Shown here: piece by piece, positions 1 through 8,601 of the stretch
How positions within the stretch are numbered: the stretch's first letter is position 1
How the letters are laid out: each line of letters opens with the position of its first letter
Assembly (NCBI RefSeq): GCF_000425065.1
Contig: NZ_AULB01000008.1
Span: 248,001 to 312,000, forward strand
Reading direction: 5' to 3'
DNA from: Actinomadura rifamycini DSM 43936
GTDB lineage: Bacteria; Actinomycetota; Actinomycetes; Streptosporangiales; Streptosporangiaceae
Length of the DNA stretch: 64,000 nt
Made by a program: the position numbers and the translations under genes
Notes under the pieces: model-generated
What the model was told of the DNA's origin: nothing
Databases searched by the model: none
Seen by the model: only the letters and a program-made list of their open reading frames with translations

Positions 1-2683
1 CGCCCTCGACGACGGCCTCGTACCGCTCCCGCGCGGACAGGTCGCTCTGCCCGCGCTCGCCCGGCGCCGCGGGCCACGGCGCCTCGTCGGGGTCGGCGAG
101 CAGCGGGTTCGCCGCGTCCGCCGGCGGCCGGTCGGCCCACGCCACGATCTTCCCGGCGCCCGCCGCGCACACCTCCCGGACCTCCTCCAGGAACGGCGAC
201 GGCCCCAGCGGGCGGCCCGACGACCCCCACCAGTAGCCGGTGGCGATCAGCAGGGCGGACGCCCGCGTCACCGCGACGTACGCGAGCCGCCGCTCCTCGC
301 GCACGTCCCGTTCGGCGCACGCCTGCTCGAACGCCGCGAGGTCGTCCTTCTCCAGGCCCGCGAGGTGCGGCAGGTCGGCGCGGTCGCCGCGCAGCGGGAA
401 CGGCAGGACGCGGGGGTTCGCGGTCCAGCGGGTGGCGTTCTGCGGCGGCGACGGGAAGATCGACCCCTTCGCCGGGTTCCCGTTCTTCTGCGCCGTGTAC
501 GCGAGCCCGGGGACGACCACGACCGGCCATTCCAGGCCCTTGGACGCGTGCACGGTCAGCAGCTTGACGCTGTCGGTCTCCCCCACGCGCCCGGCCTCGA
601 GGCCGAACTCCTCGGTCTCGGCGGCCTTGAGGTAGGCGAGGAACGCGCCGAGGGTCGGGTCCTCGGCGTCCCCGGCGAACCGCGCGGCGGCGTCGATGAA
701 CGCGTCGAGGTCGGCGCGCGCGGTGACCGGGTCGAGCCCGGAGCGGGCCGCGACCTCGATGTCGAGCCCGAGCGCCCGCTCGACCTCGTTCACCAGATCG
801 GGCAGCGGCAGCCCGACCTGCCCGCGCAGCGCCCGCAGCTCGTCGCGGAGCCGCCGCAGCCGCCCGTACCCCTCGGGCGAGTACGCGGCCGGGTCGCCCA
901 GGTCGTCGAGGGCGTCCACGAGGCTGCCGGTCTCCTGGTTCAGCTCGCCGACGAGCTGCCGCAGCGGATCGTCCGGCCCCTCCGCGGCGGCCTCGCCGGA
1001 CGGCCCGGCCCCCGGCGCCGCGCCCTCGCCGCTCTCGCCGCCGGACTCGCCGCCGCTCTCGTCCCGCGCGGGCGGCGGGGTCACGTCGCGCGCCTGCTCC
1101 TGAGCCAGCGCGCGCGCCCGCCGCCCCAGCGCGACGAGGTCGCGGGGGCCGAGGCGCCAGCGCGGCCCGGTGAGCAGGCGGGCCAGGGACGCCCCGGCCG
1201 ACGGGTCGTGCATGACGCGCATCGTCGCGACGACGTCCTGGACCTCCGGGACGGTGAGCAGCCCGCCGAGCCCGACGACCTCGACGGGGATCGCGCGGGC
1301 CTCCAGGGCCCGCCGCAGCAGCGGGAACTGCGACCGCTTGCGGGCCAGCACGGCGATGTCGGAGCACCGCAGCGGCTCGGCCTGCGGCTCCCCGTCCGGC
1401 GCCGTGCCCGGGTCGGCGGCCAGCAGCGCCGCGATGCGGGCCGCGATGCGTTCGGCCTCCTCCTCGACGGTCTCGAACAGGGCGCACTCGACGCGGCCGC
1501 GGCCGTCCCGCCCGGCGCCCGGCACGAGGACCGGCACCGCCTTGGTGTCGGCGCGCAGCTCCTCCTGGATGCGGGCCGCCGCGTCGAGGATCCGCTCCCC
1601 GTTCCGGAACGACCGGCTCAACTGGACGACCGGCGCCGGAACCGGCCGCCGCCCCGCCTGCTCCCCCCGCCCGGCCGTCCCCGGCCGGCCGGGCGGGGAC
1701 GGCTGCGCCGGGAAGTCGTACGCGAAGCGCAGCAGGTTGCCCGCGCTCGCGCCCCGCCACCCGTAGATCGACTGGCACGGGTCGCCGACGGCGGTGACCG
1801 GGTGCCCGCCCGCGAACAGCGACCGCAGCAGGACGAGCTGCGCCTGGCTGGTGTCCTGGTACTCGTCGAGCAGCACGACGGAGAACCGCGACCGCTCGAT
1901 CATCCCGACCTCGGGATGCCGCGCCGCGATCCGGGCGGCCAGCGCCATCTGGTCGCCGTGGTCGATGACCTCCTTCGCCGCCTTCGCCCGCCCGTACGCC
2001 TCGATGAGCGGCATGAGCTGCTCGCGGACCGCCTGCTTGGCGAGGACGTCGCGCTGCGCCTTCAGCGGCTTGCGCAGCGCCGCGAACATCTCCTCCAGCC
2101 GCGCCCCGACACCCCGGACGTCGTCGGCCGTCCGCAGGTGCTCGGCCAGGTCGCCCGACAGCTCCATGACCGCCTTCGTGACGGTGTCGGGCGACCAGTC
2201 GATGCGGTCCATCGGCCCGTTGTAGGCGTCGACGACCCGGGAGCAGATCTGCCACGCGACCGCCGGGGAGATCAGCCGCATCGTGGGTTCGAGGGCCTCG
2301 CGGAGCGCGTGGTCGCCGAACAGCCGCGCCGCGTACGCGTGGTACGTCGACACCATCGGCTCGCCGTCGAACAGGGACTCGCCGCCGAGCCGCTCCAGCT
2401 CGTCCGCGGGGAGCACCTCCCGCAGCGCGTCGAGCCGCTTGCGGACGCGCGCGCCCAGCTCGGCGGCGGCCTTGCGGGTGAACGTGAGCCCGAGGACCCG
2501 CTCGGGCCGGACGAACCCGTTCGCGACGAGCCACACGACGCGCGCGGCCATCGTCTCGCTCTTGCCGGACCCGGCGCCCGCGACGACCGCCATCGGGGCC
2601 ATCGGCGCCTCGATCACGCGGGCCTGCTCGTCGGTGGGCTCGGGGATCTCCAGCAGCCGCGCCAGCTCGGCCGGGGTGATCAC
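1..2683 (-). CDS. adnB: AdnB-like UvrD/REP helicase-nuclease, 3' part beyond the window
   Basis: This is the second subunit of the AdnAB-type helicase-nuclease, which resects DNA double-strand ends in actinobacteria. The GTG start at 2683 is the only start after an in-frame stop, and it lies 24 bases after the adnA stop, so the genes are co-transcribed. Visible SF1 motifs are Walker A GAGSGKSET (about residues 36-44), LLDEYQDTSQ, GDPCQSIYGWRGA, HASKGLEW and YVAVTRAS, so the motor looks intact. About 894 codons are present. The C-terminal PD-(D/E)XK nuclease and cysteine cluster known for the family lie outside the window and cannot be checked. A Gly/Glu-rich insert (complement of about 1020-1080) separates helicase subdomains. 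Assignment as AdnB rather than a generic UvrD rests on the tandem arrangement with adnA. Confidence 0.88.
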   Translation of the reverse strand, partial: MITPAELARLLEIPEPTDEQARVIEAPMAPMAVVAGAGSGKSETMAARVVWLVANGFVRPERVLGLTFTRKAAAELGARVRKRLDALREVLPADELERLGGESLFDGEPMVSTYHAYAARLFGDHALREALEPTMRLISPAVAWQICSRVVDAYNGPMDRIDWSPDTVTKAVMELSGDLAEHLRTADDVRGVGARLEEMFAALRKPLKAQRDVLAKQAVREQLMPLIEAYGRAKAAKEVIDHGDQMALAARIAARHPEVGMIERSRFSVVLLDEYQDTSQAQLVLLRSLFAGGHPVTAVGDPCQSIYGWRGASAGNLLRFAYDFPAQPSPPGRPGTAGRGEQAGRRPVPAPVVQLSRSFRNGERILDAAARIQEELRADTKAVPVLVPGAGRDGRGRVECALFETVEEEAERIAARIAALLAADPGTAPDGEPQAEPLRCSDIAVLARKRSQFPLLRRALEARAIPVEVVGLGGLLTVPEVQDVVATMRVMHDPSAGASLARLLTGPRWRLGPRDLVALGRRARALAQEQARDVTPPPARDESGGESGGESGEGAAPGAGPSGEAAAEGPDDPLRQLVGELNQETGSLVDALDDLGDPAAYSPEGYGRLRRLRDELRALRGQVGLPLPDLVNEVERALGLDIEVAARSGLDPVTARADLDAFIDAAARFAGDAEDPTLGAFLAYLKAAETEEFGLEAGRVGETDSVKLLTVHASKGLEWPVVVVPGLAYTAQKNGNPAKGSIFPSPPQNATRWTANPRVLPFPLRGDRADLPHLAGLEKDDLAAFEQACAERDVREERRLAYVAVTRASALLIATGYWWGSSGRPLGPSPFLEEVREVCAAGAGKIVAWADRPPADAANPLLADPDEAPWPAAPGERGQSDLSARERYEAVVEG

Positions 2684-2707
2684 CGAAGGCCCCCCGCGTC
2701 CGCCCGC

Positions 2708-5700
2708 CTAGTCACCGACCTGCCCGCCCTCGTCGTGGACGGGGCAGCAGGAGCGTACGGGACACGTCCGACACTTGTCGTTCGCGCGCGCCTGGAAGAC
2801 GTCCGAGGACATACCGGTCGCGACGACCTCGATGAGCTTCTTCGGCCACTCGGGATCCGGGTCCTCGGCCGGGGGCGGCTGCTCCTGCTCCCGCGCGCGC
2901 GCCGCGAACGCCGCCTTGCCCACCTGGATGAGCTTCGCGCCGCCGGGTTCGATCAGTCCGTGGCGCTCGAACGCGCCCAGCATCACCGCGTACTGGTACA
3001 CGCCGAGCTGCGGGTGGCGCGCCAGGTCGTCCTTCGGCACGGCGGTCGTGGACGTCTTCACGTCGATGATCACGGCGCGCCCGTGCTCGTCCCGTTCGGC
3101 GCGGTCGATGCGGCCCTTGATGACGACCCGGCCGAGGTCGACCTTGAACGACTCCTCCAGCGCCACGACCTCGTTCGGGTTGTCGCGGTGCCAGGTCAGG
3201 AACTTGTCGACCATCCGCGCGGCCTGCTCGCGCTGCTTGTCGGAGTACCACGAGCTGCGGAACTCCAGGTCGTTCCAGATGTCGTCGAGCCGCTCGGCGA
3301 CGTGCACCTCGTCGATCCCGTCGTCCGCGCCCGCCATCTCCGCGACCGCGTGCACCACCTTGCCCATGGTGCTGAACTCGTTCGGGCCGCCCTCCTGCGC
3401 GCCGACGGCCGACGCGAGCAGCCACCGCAGCCCGCAGGTGGTGAACGCCTCCACCTGCGACGGCGAGATCGTGATCTGCTCGTCCTCGGCGAAGGCGGGG
3501 CCCGGGTCCGACAGCGCGGTGATCGCGTACCAGTTCTCCGGGCGGGCGCCGCGCACGCCCGCGCGGGCGAGCCGCGCGAGGTGGCCGGCGGCCGCGCGCC
3601 GCAGCGGTTCGGGGCGCCCCGGGTCGCCGACGACCGAGCGGAGGTCGGCGACCAGCGCCGACAGCGACAGCCAGCGCGTCTTCTCGTCGAGCTGCGACTG
3701 CTCGATCGCGCCCGGCAGCAGCTCGTTCAGGAACCGCGACGGCCGCTCCTCCGCGTCGTCGCCGCCGACCGCCGTCACGACGAGCCGCTTGCGCGCGCGC
3801 GTGACCGCGACGTAGAAGAGCCGGCGTTCCTCGTCGAGCATCTTCGCGGCCATCGACGCGCCGACCGCGGGCCCGTCCGCCGGGCCGTCCTCCTGGGAGC
3901 CCGCGTGGTACTCGACCAGCTCCTCGACGCCCAGCAGGGAGCCGCGCAGCCGCAGGTCCGGCCAGACGCCCTCCTGCACGCCCGCGACGACCACGACGTC
4001 CCATTCGAGGCCCTTCGACCGGTGCGCGGTGAGGATCCGGACGGCCTCGCCCTCGGGCGCCTGCTCGGCGAGCGTGTCCCCGGCGATCTCCTGGGCGGCG
4101 ATGTTGTCGACGAACAGCTCGGCACCGGCCTGCGGCAGCCGGTCGACGAACCGGGCCGCGTGGTCGAACAGCGCCACGACGGCGTCGAGGTCCCGGTCGG
4201 CCGCGGCGCCGCGCGTCCCGCCCCGCATGCTCTGCTCCAGCAGCACGTCGGCCTGCCCGCTCTCGCGCCACACCTCCCACAGGACGTCCTCGGCGGTGCC
4301 GCCCTCGGCGACGCTGCGGCGCGCCGTGTCGATCAGGTGGGCGATCCGCTCCGCCGGGCCCCGCACCCGCTCGTGGACGAGCGCGACTTCCCTCGGGTCG
4401 TTCACCGCCGCCACCAGCAGGTCCCCCAGTGGACGGTTCCCGCCCGAGAGCTCCTCCAGGTCGCGCAGCGCGCGCTTGAGGCGGCGCATGCCGAGCGCGT
4501 CGGCGCCCCCGAGCGGGCCGGTCAGCAGGTCCTCGGCGACGGCGTCGTCCAGGTAGTCCTTCTTCAGCGCCGCCCGCAGCAGCACCAGGAACGGGCGCAC
4601 GGCGGGCTCGGACACCAGCGGCACCTCGTCGCCCGCGACGACGACCGGCACCCCGGCCTGCGCGAGCGCCCGCCGCAGCACCGGCACCTGCCGGACCGCG
4701 CTGCGCACCAGCACCGCCATCCGCGACCACGGCACCCCGTCCAGCAGGTGCGCGCGCCGCAGCTCGTCCGCGACCAGCGCCGACTCCTGCGACTCCGAGT
4801 CGGCGATCACCGCCCGGACCTCGCCCTCCTCGGCGTCCTCCGGCGGGACCAGCGCCCGGTGCTCGGCCGCCAGCGACGACCCGGCGGGCAGCCGCCGCGC
4901 GATCCGCCGCGACGCCTCCAGGATCTCCGGCCCCATCCGGCGGCCGTTCCGCAGCGCCACCACGGGCGCCGGGTCGCCCTCGACCGTCCGGAACCGCTCG
5001 GGGAACTCCAGGATCCCCCGCACGTCCGCGCCCCGGAACCCGTAGATCGACTGGTCGGGGTCGCCCACCGCCACCAGGTCGCGGCCGCCGCCCGCCAGGT
5101 GCCGCAGCAGCGCCTCCTGCGCGGGGTCGGAGTCCTGGTACTCGTCGACGAACACGGCGTCGTAGGCGTCCCGCTCGCGGAGCCGCGCGTCCTCGTCGGC
5201 GAGGGTCTCCGCCGCGATCTGGATCAGCTCGCCGTAGTCGTAGGTCGGGACGGGGTCGAGCGCGAACCGCTCCTCGTACCGGTCCATGAACCCGGCGATG
5301 GCGGGCCAGTCGTCCCGGCCCCGGATGCGGCCGAGCGCGTCCAGGTCGTCCGGCAGGTAGCCGCGCTCGACGGCCCGCAGCACGAAGTCCCGCAGCTCCT
5401 CGGCGAACCCCCGCGTCGCCAGCGCCGCGCGCAGCCGCTCCGGCCAGTCGCGGGCGCCGTCCGCCAGCTCGCCCTCCAGCAGCCGCCGCACCTCCAGGAG
5501 CTGCTCGGGCCCGGACAGCAGCCGCGGCGACGGCTCCTCGCCCTCGACGGCCTCCCGCCGCAGCAGCGCGTACGCGTACCCGTGGAACGTCAGCGCGAGC
5601 GGCGTCCGCGTCGTCCGGTGCAGGCGGCCCGCGATCCGCTGCCGCAGCTCCCCGGCCGCCTTCCGGCTGAACGTGAGGACGAGCACCCGCTCGGGGTCGA

Positions 5701-5890
5701 CGCCCCGGTTCTCGATCCGGTCGACGACCGCCTCGACGATCGTCGTGGTCTTCCCGGTGCCCGGCCCCGCCAGCACCAGCAGCGGGCCCCCGGCGTGCTC
5801 GACCACCCGCCGCTGCCGGTCGTCCAGGACGGGCGCGACGGCGCGCGCGGGACCGGCGCGGCGCACGAGACGGTAGGAAGCAGGCGGCAC
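2708..5890 (-). CDS. adnA: AdnA-like UvrD/REP helicase with C-terminal RecB-type nuclease
   Basis: This 1060-residue protein is the first subunit of an AdnAB-type end-resection motor-nuclease. SF1A motifs are complete: Walker A GPGTGKTT (residues 42-49), VDEYQDSDP (about 248-256), GDPDQSIYGFRGAD, RSKGLEWD and YVAVTRARK. The C-terminal third carries the PD-(D/E)XK nuclease motif VIIDVKTS and cysteines typical of an Fe-S clasp (FTTCGLRW upstream, CRTCPVRSCCP near the end). The length fits the roughly 1050 residues of mycobacterial AdnA. The start is GTG at 5890 and I see no good Shine-Dalgarno site, so the start is tentative. It lies 103 bases after the alkyltransferase-like gene and just upstream of adnB, suggesting a DNA-repair operon. 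Confidence 0.9.
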   Translation of the reverse strand: MPPASYRLVRRAGPARAVAPVLDDRQRRVVEHAGGPLLVLAGPGTGKTTTIVEAVVDRIENRGVDPERVLVLTFSRKAAGELRQRIAGRLHRTTRTPLALTFHGYAYALLRREAVEGEEPSPRLLSGPEQLLEVRRLLEGELADGARDWPERLRAALATRGFAEELRDFVLRAVERGYLPDDLDALGRIRGRDDWPAIAGFMDRYEERFALDPVPTYDYGELIQIAAETLADEDARLRERDAYDAVFVDEYQDSDPAQEALLRHLAGGGRDLVAVGDPDQSIYGFRGADVRGILEFPERFRTVEGDPAPVVALRNGRRMGPEILEASRRIARRLPAGSSLAAEHRALVPPEDAEEGEVRAVIADSESQESALVADELRRAHLLDGVPWSRMAVLVRSAVRQVPVLRRALAQAGVPVVVAGDEVPLVSEPAVRPFLVLLRAALKKDYLDDAVAEDLLTGPLGGADALGMRRLKRALRDLEELSGGNRPLGDLLVAAVNDPREVALVHERVRGPAERIAHLIDTARRSVAEGGTAEDVLWEVWRESGQADVLLEQSMRGGTRGAAADRDLDAVVALFDHAARFVDRLPQAGAELFVDNIAAQEIAGDTLAEQAPEGEAVRILTAHRSKGLEWDVVVVAGVQEGVWPDLRLRGSLLGVEELVEYHAGSQEDGPADGPAVGASMAAKMLDEERRLFYVAVTRARKRLVVTAVGGDDAEERPSRFLNELLPGAIEQSQLDEKTRWLSLSALVADLRSVVGDPGRPEPLRRAAAGHLARLARAGVRGARPENWYAITALSDPGPAFAEDEQITISPSQVEAFTTCGLRWLLASAVGAQEGGPNEFSTMGKVVHAVAEMAGADDGIDEVHVAERLDDIWNDLEFRSSWYSDKQREQAARMVDKFLTWHRDNPNEVVALEESFKVDLGRVVIKGRIDRAERDEHGRAVIIDVKTSTTAVPKDDLARHPQLGVYQYAVMLGAFERHGLIEPGGAKLIQVGKAAFAARAREQEQPPPAEDPDPEWPKKLIEVVATGMSSDVFQARANDKCRTCPVRSCCPVHDEGGQVGD

Positions 5891-5993
5891 AACAGTTCAT
5901 TGCAGCAGATCAACGAGCATGATCGGACCACAACGCACTCATGTCGCGGAAGTGTGCAGGGTGGAACGCCGAAGTGACGGTGACGAGACCGGT

Positions 5994-6302
5994 TCAGACG
6001 GGTTCGTCCGGGTTCCATCGGGCCCGCGCCATGTCCACGCGGCGGCCGTCCGGACGCAGCGGGGTGCCCTCGGCCCGCCAGTGCCCGTGCGCCTCCACCT
6101 CGTTGCAGCGCGGCGGGCTCCCGTCCGCCCGGATGACCCGCCACCACGGCACGCCGCCGCCGAACAGCGACATGACCCGGCCGACCTGGCGGGGCCCGCC
6201 GCGCCCGACCAGCTCGGCGATGTCCCCGTACGCCAGCACCTTGCCGGGCGGGATCCGCTCCACGGTCTCGAGCACGGCCTCGGAGTACTCGTCTGGGTCC
6301 AT
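5994..6302 (-). CDS. alkyltransferase-like (ATL) protein, MGMT fold without the acceptor cysteine
   Basis: This 102-residue protein matches the C-terminal DNA-binding domain of O6-alkylguanine-DNA alkyltransferases, including IPPGKVLAYGDIAELVG and a recognition-helix region with RQVGRVM. The active-site segment PCHRV is PWWRV here, so the alkyl-accepting cysteine is gone. ATL proteins bind O6-alkylguanine lesions and flag them for nucleotide excision repair, and that role is inferred here. ATLs usually read PWHRV, so the second Trp in place of His is unusual. The ATG at 6302 overlaps the mycosin stop by one base (TGATG), indicating translational coupling. A homologue next to adnAB is also familiar in mycobacteria. 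Confidence 0.85.
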   Translation of the reverse strand: MDPDEYSEAVLETVERIPPGKVLAYGDIAELVGRGGPRQVGRVMSLFGGGVPWWRVIRADGSPPRCNEVEAHGHWRAEGTPLRPDGRRVDMARARWNPDEPV

Positions 6303-7651
6303 CACCCGATCGTCTCGCGTCCGCCGGGCCGCCAGGGCCCCGGCGCGGGATCCCGGCCGGAGCGCAGGCCGGGCAGGTGCAGGCCGGGCGGGCCCGCGCC
6401 CGGGCCCGCGCCGGGCGGCCGTCCGGGCCCCGGACCGGGGGCGGGCGGGCGCGGGGCGCGCGGGTGGCGGCGCGCGAACAGTGCCGAGATCCACACCGCG
6501 GCGACCGTCCCGCCCAGGATCCCGCCGACGACCAGGACGAGCGCGCCCGTGAACCAGGCGGGGCGCTCGATGACCCGCACCGGCTCCGGCTCCGCGGCGC
6601 CGAACCGCCGCCCCGGCGGCTTGCCCGCGGTCGTCTTCGCCCGCTCCCGCGCCAGCTCCGCCGCGGCCGACAGGGACCGCGCCGCGTGCACCACGCCGAA
6701 CCCGATCTCGGCGTCGTAGACGTCCGGCGGGCCGTTGCGGGTGCCGTCGACGATCGCCTGCGCGACCAGCGCCGGCGGCAGCTCCGGGTACTCCGCCTTG
6801 ATCAGGGCCGCGATGCCCGACACGAGCGCGCTGGAGTCGCTCGTGCCGCTGCCCAGGGCGTACCGCCCGCCCGGCAGCCCGACCGGCAGCCCGGTGCCGG
6901 GCGCCGCCACGACCACCGAGTAGTTGCTGTTGGAGAACGCGGCGCGCGCGCCGTCGGCCCGCGACGCGGCGACCGCGATCACGCCCGGGTACGACGCCGG
7001 GTACGAGTACGGCGCGAACCCGTTGCCGTCCCGCAGGTCCGGGTCGTCTCCGTCGTTGCCGACCGCCGACACCACCACGGCGCCCTTCGCCATCGCGTAC
7101 GCGATGGCCTGCCGCTCCGCCGTGATCTCGCCCTCCTTGCCGAGCGAGAGGTTGATGACGTCCGCGCCCCGGTCGGCGGCGTGCCGGATGCCGCGCGCGA
7201 CCGCCTCCTCCGCCTTCTTCGAGCGGCGGAACCGCGTGTACGAGGCGTCCTCCTCCTCGGCGATCGCCCGGATCGACAGGATGCGCGCCTCCGGGGCGAC
7301 GCCGACGACGCCGTCGCGCCCGCCCGGCCCGTGGCCGCGGCCCGCGATCAGCGACGCCATCCCGGTCCCGTGCAGCCGCTCCGGCTCCGTCCCGGCGTCC
7401 TCCTCCGCGAGCATGTTGGGCCCGACGGTGACCGCGCCCCGCAGGTCGGCCTGGTCCGGGTCGACGCCCGAGTCGACGACCGCGACCGTCACCCCCTCGC
7501 CGCGCGTCACCTTCCACGCCTGGTCCACGCCGAGGGCGTCCAGGACCGGCTGCTGGCGCTGGCGCACCTCGTCCGCGCGGGCCGGTGCGGCGGGCAGCCA
7601 CGCGACGGCGACCGCGGTCAGGGCCGCCGCCGCGCGCCTCAGCACTGCCAC
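6302..7651 (-). CDS. mycosin-like S8 subtilase, membrane anchored
   Basis: This 449-residue secreted serine protease resembles the mycosins (MycP) of type VII secretion. A signal peptide covers about residues 1-26 (ending ARA). The S8 catalytic residues are visible: Asp60 in AVVDSGVD, His94 in HGTGMAS, the oxyanion Asn199 in AVGND and Ser271 in GTSDSS. A single membrane helix (about residues 355-385) is followed by an Arg/Pro/Gly-rich cytoplasmic tail, the mycosin topology. There are no ESX genes nearby, so its substrate is unknown and it may be an orphan cell-envelope protease. The GTG start at 7651 overlaps the upstream gene by 13 bases, and the stop overlaps the ATL start, so it sits in a coupled operon. 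Confidence 0.85.
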   Translation of the reverse strand: MAVLRRAAAALTAVAVAWLPAAPARADEVRQRQQPVLDALGVDQAWKVTRGEGVTVAVVDSGVDPDQADLRGAVTVGPNMLAEEDAGTEPERLHGTGMASLIAGRGHGPGGRDGVVGVAPEARILSIRAIAEEEDASYTRFRRSKKAEEAVARGIRHAADRGADVINLSLGKEGEITAERQAIAYAMAKGAVVVSAVGNDGDDPDLRDGNGFAPYSYPASYPGVIAVAASRADGARAAFSNSNYSVVVAAPGTGLPVGLPGGRYALGSGTSDSSALVSGIAALIKAEYPELPPALVAQAIVDGTRNGPPDVYDAEIGFGVVHAARSLSAAAELARERAKTTAGKPPGRRFGAAEPEPVRVIERPAWFTGALVLVVGGILGGTVAAVWISALFARRHPRAPRPPAPGPGPGRPPGAGPGAGPPGLHLPGLRSGRDPAPGPWRPGGRETIG

Positions 7652-8451
7652 TCGCGCTTGGAGCAGTCCGGCAGCGCCGGCGTGGACAGCGACTCCTCCA
7701 GCGCGTTCGCGAGCTGCGGCGCCAGGATGAACGGGCGCCCGGGGCGTTCCCGCTCGACGGCCGCCGCGGGGCGCCCGTCGCTGTGCCCGGACGTCGTCAG
7801 CACCACGTACGGGCCGCCGCGGTCGCTCCCCCGGGCCTGCCGGGCCGCGTCGGTGAACCGCCCGGAGGCCGTCCCGGGGAACGCCGCGGCCCGCAGCGCG
7901 GGCCGCACCCCGCCGGACCCGTCCGGCCCCTTACCGCCCGGAAGCTCCTTGAACGCCCGGTCGGCCTTGAAGGCGTCCGGGAAGACGACGACGCCGACCG
8001 TCGTCACGATGCCGTTCAGCGCCCCCACGTACGTCGCGCGCAGGACCGCCTTGCACCCGTGCCGGGCGAGCGTCTCCGCCATCGCGGAGTCCACGGCCCG
8101 CGCGCAGTCGGTCTCGGGCACGATGCCCGTCCGCGTCGCGTACTCGGTGACGCCCTCCTCGACCCGGTACGGGACCCGGTCGGGGAAGATCCGCTCCGCG
8201 GGCCACGCCTGCCAGCGCCGCGCCACCTCGGCCCGGGACGCGATCTCCAGTTCGGCGTCCGTCGGCTCGCGGGTGTAGGAGTTCCACACGCTGCCCAGCG
8301 CCGCGACGGACGCCAGCACGTAGCAGCAGCCGACGACGATCGCGACGACCGTCCACTGCCGTCCGCGCAGCCCGAGCACAGTCACGCGCGGGGGCGGTTC
8401 CGGGGGAGGGAACGGCACGGGGGGCTGGGGGGAAGGGGGCAGGAACGCCAC
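7639..8451 (-). CDS. conserved one-TM protein of unknown function, operon with mycosin
   Basis: This 270-residue protein has a Pro-rich cytoplasmic N terminus (about residues 1-25), one membrane helix (about 31-52) and an extracellular domain with paired cysteines near residues 120 and 135 and two more at the C terminus (PDCS, WQC). I do not recognise a family. The extracellular domain looks folded rather than low complexity. The 3' end overlaps the mycosin gene by 13 bases, so the two are translated together; a role as partner or regulator of the protease is inference only. It is first in the minus-strand run that continues through adnB, and it is divergent from moeZ with about 150 bases between them. 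Confidence 0.7.
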   Translation of the reverse strand: MAFLPPSPQPPVPFPPPEPPPRVTVLGLRGRQWTVVAIVVGCCYVLASVAALGSVWNSYTREPTDAELEIASRAEVARRWQAWPAERIFPDRVPYRVEEGVTEYATRTGIVPETDCARAVDSAMAETLARHGCKAVLRATYVGALNGIVTTVGVVVFPDAFKADRAFKELPGGKGPDGSGGVRPALRAAAFPGTASGRFTDAARQARGSDRGGPYVVLTTSGHSDGRPAAAVERERPGRPFILAPQLANALEESLSTPALPDCSKREWQC

Positions 8452-8601
8452 AACAGCCTAGATTAGCTGCGGTTCCGGCATTCCGCCCCTCTCGCCGGGG
8501 TGACGCCGGGGAATGCGGCCGGTCATGGCAAGGTTGTGCGAGTGGGGACGACGATGTCCCGCCCCCTTGAACAGCCGAGCGTCAGCACAGGAGCACCCAC
8601 C

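Noticed and set aside
365..5977. A very long plus-strand open frame (about 1870 codons) opposite adnAB
   Set aside because: It is Arg/Pro/Gly-rich low-complexity translation typical of antisense high-GC DNA, and the minus strand encodes complete helicase motifs.
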